Source of the DNA: Methanoregula sp.
GTDB taxonomy: Archaea; Halobacteriota; Methanomicrobia; Methanomicrobiales; Methanospirillaceae
Direction of reading: 5' to 3'
NCBI GenBank assembly: GCA_003136075.1
Contig: PNBP01000189.1
Location: forward strand, 1-6,027
Length of the DNA: 6,027 nucleotides
Part shown: in pieces, positions 1-4,521 of the stretch
Position numbering within the stretch: position 1 is the stretch's first letter
Layout of the letters: each line of letters starts with the position of its first letter
The notes under the pieces: model-generated
What the model was told of the DNA's origin: nothing
Databases searched by the model: none
Seen by the model: the letters and a program-made list of their open reading frames with translations, nothing else
Translations under genes and position numbers: made by a program

Positions 1-6
1 AGTACC

Positions 7-597
7 GTGGAACGTAAAATAGGCGTGCTTGCACTCCAGGGAGATGTGAGCGAGCATATCGACGCGTTCCGGAGTGCCCTTAACGAGCGCGGGTATGGGA
101 CATCACCAGTCGTTGCGGAAGTCCGCAGACCTGCCGATCTTGCAGGATGCCAGGCTCTTGCGATTCCGGGCGGGGAATCCACGACCATTTCCCGGTTGAT
201 TGAAAAGAACCAACTCTATGAGCCGATCCGTACGTTTTCCGGTGGGATTTTTGCGACCTGCGCCGGGTTGGTGCTGATGGCAACCCATGTAGATGATCCC
301 CGTGTTCACCCGCTGGGGCTTATCGATATGACCGTCAACCGGAACGCGTTCGGGCGCCAGCGGGAATCATTTGAAGCAGATATTCCTATTAAAGGTCTTG
401 AAGGCGGCCCGTTTCATGCTGTTTTTATCCGGGCACCGGTGGTAACAAAAGTTGATTCGAACGTCACTGTTCTTGCCCGGCTGGATCAGGGAATTGTCGC
501 CGTTGAAAAAGGAAAGCATATGGCTCTTGCTTTCCACCCGGAACTCGGTGGAGATACACGATTGCACAAACGGTTTTTACAAAAGTGCGGGATCTAA
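7..597 (+). CDS. pdxT: Pyridoxal 5'-phosphate synthase glutaminase subunit PdxT
   Basis: This 196-residue protein is the glutamine amidotransferase subunit of the cytosolic PdxS-PdxT complex. It hydrolyses glutamine and passes ammonia to PdxS, which builds pyridoxal 5'-phosphate from ribose 5-phosphate and glyceraldehyde 3-phosphate (known family role). The sequence shows the N-terminal GVLALQGD (residues 6-13), the PGGEST oxyanion-loop motif (54-59), the nucleophile Cys85 in ATCAGL, the RNAFGRQ motif (112-118), FIRAP (140-144) and the His177/Glu179 pair in FHPEL, which complete the class I amidotransferase triad. Length is normal for the family. The start is a GTG placed where the family usually begins. 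Only six bases precede it, so the ribosome binding site cannot be judged and a slightly earlier start is possible. The partner pdxS is not in the window. Confidence 0.96.
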   Translation: MERKIGVLALQGDVSEHIDAFRSALNERGYGTSPVVAEVRRPADLAGCQALAIPGGESTTISRLIEKNQLYEPIRTFSGGIFATCAGLVLMATHVDDPRVHPLGLIDMTVNRNAFGRQRESFEADIPIKGLEGGPFHAVFIRAPVVTKVDSNVTVLARLDQGIVAVEKGKHMALAFHPELGGDTRLHKRFLQKCGI

Positions 598-615
598 TCC
601 ACCCTGGTGTGGAGG

Positions 616-1002
616 ATGAAAACGTCATCTGATACCATATCTTTTTTTGGCGCTCTTATGGATTTTCACGGGATTGGTACGGTTACAATGTATAAAATCC
701 GCGTTCCGGGAGAACAGTTTATTACACTATGTATAGCACGTACCTTTATGACTATCAGAAAAGCCCGCCGGAAACAAGCTGAAAAACCGTTTCATGAACT
801 CGTCACTGATCTGCTTTTCTCAGCGATGGCGAACCATGAGGATTTTGTCGTTACCTATGAAATCAATCCAGGCACCGGAAAAAAAGAAATTCATGTCATG
901 GTGGGAAAACTGATAAACGCCGATATGCTTGCAGCACTCAAAAACGAATGTGATCAGCAGCTTGAGGATGGGGGCAGGCACCACATCCGGAACATGGAAT
1001 AA
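616..1002 (+). CDS. Small conserved-looking protein of unknown function
   Basis: I do not recognise this protein, which has 128 residues from the ATG used here. The codon pattern looks coding, and the frame stays open in the gap between pdxT and the convergent gene at 1025-1318. It appears soluble, with no signal peptide or membrane segment. A basic stretch (IRKARRK, about residues 47-53) is followed by a mixed alpha/beta-looking C-terminal half and a polar tail rich in D, E, G and H. The start is unsure. A GTG at 607 would give 131 residues. GGAGG at 611-615 abuts the ATG at 616, which is too close for normal Shine-Dalgarno spacing. ATGs at 658 and 688 are also possible, and a T7 tract at 642-648 could be a pdxT terminator if the later start is right. 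It may be co-transcribed with pdxT, whose stop lies 18 bases upstream. No function is proposed. Confidence 0.62.
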   Translation: MKTSSDTISFFGALMDFHGIGTVTMYKIRVPGEQFITLCIARTFMTIRKARRKQAEKPFHELVTDLLFSAMANHEDFVVTYEINPGTGKKEIHVMVGKLINADMLAALKNECDQQLEDGGRHHIRNME

Positions 1003-1024
1003 CACCAGAGAACATTTCAATGGT

Positions 1025-1318
1025 CTATCCGATTTTTATCAACCGTGTTATTGTCTGGGATTCGGTTAATCCTTCCATCGCTTTGAAGTACGCTTTCAAG
1101 TGTCCGGATTCTAGGTGCTTTTTCAGGCAGCCCTCATTTTTCCAGGTTTCCAGAAAAACAAATGTCGTGTGATCTTCCTGATCCTGAAACAGCTCGTAGC
1201 GTATGCACCCCTCATCGGTGGAAATTGTTGGTTGTATTATCTTTTTCATCTCTGTTTGAGCCTGCTTAATGGTGTCAGGTTTTGTCTTAATCCGGGCGAT
1301 AATTGCAATTTGTGACAT
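1025..1318 (-). CDS. Antibiotic biosynthesis monooxygenase-fold (YgiN-like) protein
   Basis: This 97-residue protein fits the small dimeric alpha+beta-barrel ABM family (PF03992; putative quinol monooxygenases such as YgiN). Typical features in order are a beta strand at the N-terminus (QIAIIARIKTKP, residues 3-14), an amphipathic helix with K25-K26, the turn DEGCIRYELFQDQED (35-49), a strand FVFLETWKN (53-61) and the helix with HLESGHLKAY (68-77), including His68 and His73. The length is normal for a single domain. Members act without metal or flavin on quinones or other small aromatics in several bacteria, but many have no known substrate, and in a strict anaerobe an oxygen-using reaction is doubtful. 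The start ATG is supported by GGGAGGG just upstream. The gene lies 113 bases downstream of the alkD-like gene on the same strand and probably has its own promoter. The fold call is firm; the activity is not known. Confidence 0.85.
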   Translation of the reverse strand: MSQIAIIARIKTKPDTIKQAQTEMKKIIQPTISTDEGCIRYELFQDQEDHTTFVFLETWKNEGCLKKHLESGHLKAYFKAMEGLTESQTITRLIKIG

Positions 1319-1320
1319 GA

Positions 1321-1327
1321 CCCTCCC
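1321..1327 (-). promoter_or_regulatory. Ribosome binding site of the ABM-fold gene
   Basis: On the minus strand GGGAGGG ends two bases before the ATG at 1318. It is strongly complementary to the archaeal 16S 3' end, though the spacing is short. It supports this start over any internal methionine. Confidence 0.6.
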
Positions 1328-1332
1328 TGATG

Positions 1333-1355
1333 AATAAATCTTTTTTTATGTTTAC
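1333..1355 (-). promoter_or_regulatory. AT-rich candidate promoter of the ABM-fold gene
   Basis: On the minus strand this stretch reads GTAAACATAAAAAAAGATTTATT and sits about 15-37 bases before the start codon. It is the most AT-rich part of the 113-base gap after alkD and could hold the TATA/BRE region, giving a very short leader. The exact box cannot be placed from sequence alone. The T7 run seen on the plus strand (1341-1347) is its complement and has no plus-strand gene next to it that would need a terminator. Confidence 0.25.
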
Positions 1356-1431
1356 ATACGGTTTGCGGTCATCATCCTATCAAACGCTGAATTTTCAGGG
1401 AGTAATAGAGCCAAATATCTTTTCCGCTCCC

Positions 1432-2145
1432 CTACCAGTCTTTCTTCATTGCCTCAGTTTTCAAATTCTTAGGCATCAGCTCTATTGCGTACCGCAGCGC
1501 GGTGCGGGGCATCACGCCCTTGTGCTTCATGACGTAATCAAAGACAGCCGTCTGGTGCTTACGGCTCGCCTCCTTGAGCAGCCATCCATAGCCTTTCTGC
1601 ACCATATTGTCTTTATCTGTCAGCAGCAAATCAGCGATTTCGATAACATCGTTGAGGAACCCACCGTGTTTTGCCGGGATAATGAGTGAGACTGCCGCCG
1701 CCCGCCGCATCCAGCGGTTCTCTGATTGTGTCCACCGTTTGAGCTCATCCACCGATTCCGGGTATTTCTGAATAAATTCCCCCATCGTATGGTTGCAGAA
1801 CCCGTCGCACGCGGCCCAGTTTGTGATATAAGTATCAATCCAGCGCCTGAACAGGGCAAGGTCTTTTCTCTCGTACCGTTCAGATAGCAGGGGAGCCCAG
1901 CTGGAGACGACAAAGGCCTCCTCAAGTATGCCAGATTGATACAGCTCTTCACAAAGAATGAAGATCTCCTGCTTATCGCGGGATTTTACCTCTTTCCAGT
2001 ACTTTTTTGCGATAGCAACGACCATTACCGTTTTAATCCCGTAACACGCGATCTCTTCCCTGAAGAAATGCCGGGCTCTTTGCTGGAAGGCGGGATTAGC
2101 ATGATCTTTAAGATCTTCCCTGATGCTGGTGATGACCGGATCCAT
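1432..2145 (-). CDS. DNA alkylation repair protein, AlkD-like DNA glycosylase
   Basis: This 237-residue protein belongs to the AlkD-type HEAT-repeat DNA glycosylases (PF08713), which remove positively charged N3- and N7-alkylated purines without flipping the base (known for Bacillus cereus AlkD). Family marks are visible at nearly the same positions as in that enzyme. Trp110 and Asp114 in NWAACD match the tryptophan and catalytic aspartate of WDLVD. Arg147/Arg148 lie in RWMRRAAAVSL (144-154), and Trp188 in MVQKGYGWLLKEASR (181-195). The ALRYAIELMP block (216-225) closes the domain. The protein is full length and likely cytosolic. The ATG at 2145 is the first possible start, because a TGA lies three codons upstream (2152-2154) with no start between. 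No clear Shine-Dalgarno precedes it, so it may be leaderless or weakly initiated. It is divergent from the nitroreductase operon. Confidence 0.9.
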   Translation of the reverse strand: MDPVITSIREDLKDHANPAFQQRARHFFREEIACYGIKTVMVVAIAKKYWKEVKSRDKQEIFILCEELYQSGILEEAFVVSSWAPLLSERYERKDLALFRRWIDTYITNWAACDGFCNHTMGEFIQKYPESVDELKRWTQSENRWMRRAAAVSLIIPAKHGGFLNDVIEIADLLLTDKDNMVQKGYGWLLKEASRKHQTAVFDYVMKHKGVMPRTALRYAIELMPKNLKTEAMKKDW

Positions 2146-2255
2146 GATACATCATGGGAATGTGCGGGTGATAAGGGATGTGGCATGCAGAGAATGATGG
2201 TATATGGCGGGAAATCTGATTTCGCTGCCATCGACGCACTCGTACTGCGCCTAAG

Positions 2256-2265
2256 GGTACGTACC
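2256..2265. repeat. 10-base perfect palindrome, candidate operator
   Basis: GGTACGTACC is a perfect inverted repeat lying between two divergent genes, about 92 bases before the nitroreductase start. The core CGTAC also occurs at 2241-2245. The position suits a dimeric regulator site, but a short palindrome can arise by chance and no regulator gene is present in the window. Confidence 0.3.
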
Positions 2266-2349
2266 GGCTGCTGGGAGAAGCACACAGGGGATGCGTTGAG
2301 TGCCGGAAAGAATCTGATGGAGAACTCACTAAAAGTACAGTTAAATGAC

Positions 2350-2354
2350 GGTGA
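2350..2354 (+). promoter_or_regulatory. Ribosome binding site of the nitroreductase gene
   Basis: GGTGA, the common methanogen Shine-Dalgarno core, ends three bases before the ATG at 2358. It supports that start, which also places the first ferredoxin cysteine at residue 11, as is usual for this fusion. Confidence 0.6.
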
Positions 2355-2357
2355 ATA

Positions 2358-3176
2358 ATGACAACCATTCTTGTTGACCAGGATCTCTGCACCCGGTGCG
2401 GGATCTGCTCAATTGTTTGCCCTGCGGGTATCGTTGACCCGGCAGATGAGAATACCCTTCCGGTAGTGACCGATACAAAGGCAGGCATGTGCATCCGGTG
2501 TGGACACTGCGAAGTATCCTGCCCTTCGCAGGCTCTCCTCTTAAATTACCTTCCCGATGAGAAAGTTGCATTTCCGGCAAACGTTGGATCTCTCTCACCC
2601 GAAGATCTTGGCATCTATGTACAGAAACGCCGGTCCGTTCGACATTTCACGAAGGAACCCGTGCCAAAAGAAAAGATCCTGAAGATCCTTGATATCGCCC
2701 GGTATGCCGCATCCGGTGGCAACGGGCAACCGGTGCAGTGGTGTATCGTGTACGATCCAGAAGAAGTCCGCCGGCTTGCCTCGCTGACGGTTGACTGGAT
2801 GAAAACCCTGAAAAACAGCAGCCATCCTATGAGCGGGTATGTCCCGTCACTGATTGCAGTATGGGAAGCGGGAAATGATCCCATCTGCCGCGGGGCACCG
2901 CACCTTGTAATCGCCCATATACCCGCAGGCAACCCGGTTGCTACCGTAGATGCCTTCATTGCATTGACACACTTCGATATCGCTGCACCGGCTTTTGATA
3001 TCGGTACCTGCTGGGCAGGATTCCTCTCAATGGCTGCCACTACATATGAACCACTTCAGAGAGCGCTTGCGCTGCCAACAGGACGCATATTCGCCTACAG
3101 CCAGATGTTTGGCCACCCGCAATACAAGGTTTACGGGATCCCCCGGCGCAACCCGGTACAGGTGACATGGAAATAG
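2358..3176 (+). CDS. Ferredoxin-nitroreductase fusion protein (2x[4Fe-4S], FMN)
   Basis: This 272-residue soluble protein joins two domains. Residues 1-65 form a bacterial-type ferredoxin with two classic [4Fe-4S] motifs: Cys11-Cys14-Cys17-Cys21 (CTRCGICSIVCP) and Cys45-Cys48-Cys51-Cys55 (CIRCGHCEVSCP). Residues 88-272 form a nitroreductase-family FMN domain. It has the FMN phosphate motif RRSVRHF (91-97), the AASGGNGQPVQW loop (117-128), GTCWAGFL (216-223) and the C-terminal MFGHPQYKVYGIPRRNP (250-266). The layout suggests electrons pass from ferredoxin, or an equivalent low-potential donor, through the clusters to FMN and on to an unknown substrate. Such fusions are common in methanogens and clostridia, and few have a defined reaction. 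It is the first gene of a probable three-gene operon; the next starts 32 bases downstream. The family is clear and the substrate unknown. Confidence 0.93.
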   Translation: MTTILVDQDLCTRCGICSIVCPAGIVDPADENTLPVVTDTKAGMCIRCGHCEVSCPSQALLLNYLPDEKVAFPANVGSLSPEDLGIYVQKRRSVRHFTKEPVPKEKILKILDIARYAASGGNGQPVQWCIVYDPEEVRRLASLTVDWMKTLKNSSHPMSGYVPSLIAVWEAGNDPICRGAPHLVIAHIPAGNPVATVDAFIALTHFDIAAPAFDIGTCWAGFLSMAATTYEPLQRALALPTGRIFAYSQMFGHPQYKVYGIPRRNPVQVTWK

Positions 3177-3208
3177 GATTTGTTGACATACCCAGAATGT
3201 GAATACGT

Positions 3209-3877
3209 ATGAAAATCCTTGCAATCAACGGAAGCCCGAGAAAGAAATGGAACACCGCAATGCTGCTTGAACATGCCCTGGACGGTGCCGCATCAAAAGG
3301 GGCAACGACAGAACTCATCCACCTTTACGATCTCGATTTCAAAGGCTGCACCAGCTGCTTTGCATGCAAGCTGAAAGGTGGAAAGAGCTATGGGAAATGT
3401 GCAGTACAGGACAGGCTGTCTCCCATCCTTGAGGAGATACCAGAAGTGGATGGTTTAATCCTTGGCTCCCCCATCTATTTCGGTACGGTGACCGGCATGA
3501 TGCGCTGCTTTATGGAGCGGCTGCTCTTCCCTTATCTCGCATATACCAGTCCTCCGTCCTCCCTCTTCGAGAGGAAGATTCCTGCCGCGTTCATCTACAC
3601 GATGAATGTCTCTGAACAGCAGATGAAGGATTTTCACTATACCGTGCATACCGGTCTGAATGAAAGTGTCCTTAACCGAACGTTCGGTCACGCCGAATCC
3701 CTCTTCTCGTTTGAGACGCTCCAGTTTGAGGATTATAACAAGGTAGTCTTTAATTATTTCGACCCGGAGGAGAGGAAAGAACGGCGCAGGACAGTCTTCC
3801 CGGTGGACTGCAGGCGGGCGTTTGAACTGGGAGAGCGATTCGGACAGGAAAAAGGAATAACCAGCATATCCATTTAA
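3209..3877 (+). CDS. Flavodoxin-fold NAD(P)H-dependent FMN reductase / iron-sulfur flavoprotein-like
   Basis: This 222-residue protein belongs to the NADPH-dependent FMN reductase/flavodoxin-like family (PF03358). The start MKILAINGSPRKKWNT contains the FMN phosphate loop (GSPRKKWNT, residues 8-16), and LGSPIYFGTVTGMMRCFMERL (86-106) is the second flavin-binding block. Four cysteines, Cys47, Cys50, Cys53 and Cys64, follow the pattern CX2CX2CX10C. Methanosarcina iron-sulfur flavoprotein has CX2CX2CX4-7C holding a [4Fe-4S] cluster, so the last cysteine here is farther away and cluster binding is probable rather than certain. The C-terminal 60 residues are polar, with a very charged DPEERKERRR stretch (about 186-195). 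The Shine-Dalgarno is weak. It sits 32 bases after the ferredoxin-nitroreductase and 30 before the fasciclin gene, so electron exchange with the former is a reasonable inference. The physiological partner and acceptor are unknown. Confidence 0.88.
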   Translation: MKILAINGSPRKKWNTAMLLEHALDGAASKGATTELIHLYDLDFKGCTSCFACKLKGGKSYGKCAVQDRLSPILEEIPEVDGLILGSPIYFGTVTGMMRCFMERLLFPYLAYTSPPSSLFERKIPAAFIYTMNVSEQQMKDFHYTVHTGLNESVLNRTFGHAESLFSFETLQFEDYNKVVFNYFDPEERKERRRTVFPVDCRRAFELGERFGQEKGITSISI

Positions 3878-3895
3878 ACTGCCTATACCATACTT

Positions 3896-3902
3896 AAGGA
3901 GA
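3896..3902 (+). promoter_or_regulatory. Ribosome binding site of the fasciclin gene
   Basis: AAGGAGA lies five bases before the ATG at 3908, the best Shine-Dalgarno in the window. It fixes the start and therefore the absence of a signal peptide. Confidence 0.75.
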
Positions 3903-3907
3903 ATTTC

Positions 3908-4324
3908 ATGTCGGAACAACAGACAATTACTGCAACTCTTTCCACTGATGAACGATTCAGCTTTTTTTTCGAAGTTCTCACAAAAACCGGTCTTAATGCG
4001 GTTCTCTCAGGACCCGGGCCGTTCACCGCATGTGCACCAACCAATGAAGCATTCCGGCGCTTGTCCCCAATCGCGTTTGACGCGGTTATGCAGGATCCTG
4101 AAGGACAGATGACACGGGTACTGCAGTACCACATACTCTTCGGCATGCTTGTCCAGAGAGATCTCAAAAAACTGAATTTTCCCAAAACACGATTGGGCAC
4201 GACGGTCGAGATCAACGAGCGGGCGGGAGTTGTCGTGATTAATGCTGCAAAAGTAATAATTCCCGATATTCTTTGCTCAAATGGCGTAATTCACGGCATT
4301 GATGCCGTACTGATTCCCAAATAA
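3908..4324 (+). CDS. Single-domain fasciclin (FAS1) protein, cytosolic
   Basis: The whole 138-residue protein is one FAS1 domain (PF02469). Visible marks are the N-terminal helix region DERFSFFFEVLTKTGLNAVL (14-33), the H1 box GPFTACAPTNEAF (37-49), the central YH pair (74-75) within VLQYHILFG (71-79), and the H2 box SNGVIHGIDAVLIPK (124-138). FAS1 domains are usually extracellular and act in adhesion or ligand binding. Here there is no signal peptide, lipobox or membrane anchor, and the strong ribosome binding site makes a missed upstream signal sequence unlikely, so the protein is predicted to be cytosolic. It follows the flavoprotein gene by 30 bases in the same direction and is probably co-transcribed. 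A T8 tract (3962-3969) lies inside the reading frame. Family assignment is firm; ligand and role are unknown. Confidence 0.9.
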   Translation: MSEQQTITATLSTDERFSFFFEVLTKTGLNAVLSGPGPFTACAPTNEAFRRLSPIAFDAVMQDPEGQMTRVLQYHILFGMLVQRDLKKLNFPKTRLGTTVEINERAGVVVINAAKVIIPDILCSNGVIHGIDAVLIPK

Positions 4325-4370
4325 GTCCCCGTTTTATGGCAGATCTGTCAGGACGCCCTCTTTACCTTTT

Positions 4371-4402
4371 GGATGCGATATCCTCACAACCATCCTGTTT
4401 TT
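4371..4402 (+). terminator. Candidate terminator of the nitroreductase-flavoprotein-fasciclin operon
   Basis: About 45 bases after the fasciclin stop, GGATG (4371-4375) can pair with CATCC (4391-4395), followed by TGTTTTT with T5 at 4398-4402. Other T-tracts occur nearby at 4332-4335, 4361-4363 and 4367-4370. Archaeal polymerase stops mainly on oligo-T, so the cluster of T-tracts is the stronger part of the evidence. The stem is short and its loop long. Confidence 0.4.
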
Positions 4403-4497
4403 GATAGTCCGATATCTGAATAATTGCTGATCACAAAGCCAAACGCGATCCTGAAAATGGCTACAAGGGTATTCCGGATCAGTGCTGAAGATCAGAG

Positions 4498-4505
4498 AAA
4501 AAAAA
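4498..4505 (-). terminator. Oligo-T terminator of the membrane pyrophosphatase gene
   Basis: On the minus strand a T8 run begins 16 bases after the hppA stop codon, within TTTCTTTTTTTTCTCT. This is a typical archaeal oligo-T intrinsic terminator. No strong stem is needed or seen. Together with the plus-strand T-tracts it separates the two convergent transcription units. Confidence 0.6.
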
Positions 4506-4521
4506 GAAACGTGGTATTACT

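Larger units (their letters stand above)
2146..2357. promoter_or_regulatory. Divergent intergenic region between alkD-like and nitroreductase genes
   Basis: These 212 bases hold no convincing gene on either strand and must contain the start signals of the two divergent transcripts. A TATA-like GTATATGG at 2200-2207 (CCATATAC on the other strand) lies about 55-60 bases before the alkD start and is a weak candidate box for that gene. A perfect palindrome occurs at 2256-2265. The stretch just before the nitroreductase gene (about 2329-2345) is AT-richer. The exact promoters cannot be fixed by eye. Confidence 0.45.

Noticed and set aside
1330..1689. Plus-strand frame of 119 codons
   Set aside because: It overlaps the alkD-like gene in antisense along most of its length, and its protein looks like random translation rich in H, F and L.
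1936..2358. Open plus-strand frame of 140 codons ending at the nitroreductase start
   Set aside because: More than half lies antisense to the well-supported alkD-like gene. The product has no recognisable family pattern, and the rest covers the divergent promoter region.
3455..3919. Minus-strand frame of 154 codons across the flavoprotein gene
   Set aside because: It is an antisense shadow of a gene with clear flavin-binding motifs and has no domain of its own.
4325..4521. Possible small RNA or gene in the 197-base convergent gap
   Set aside because: Only T-tracts and short inverted repeats (GATATC twice, CTGATC/GATCAG) are present. No convincing frame, tRNA-like fold or promoter was seen.
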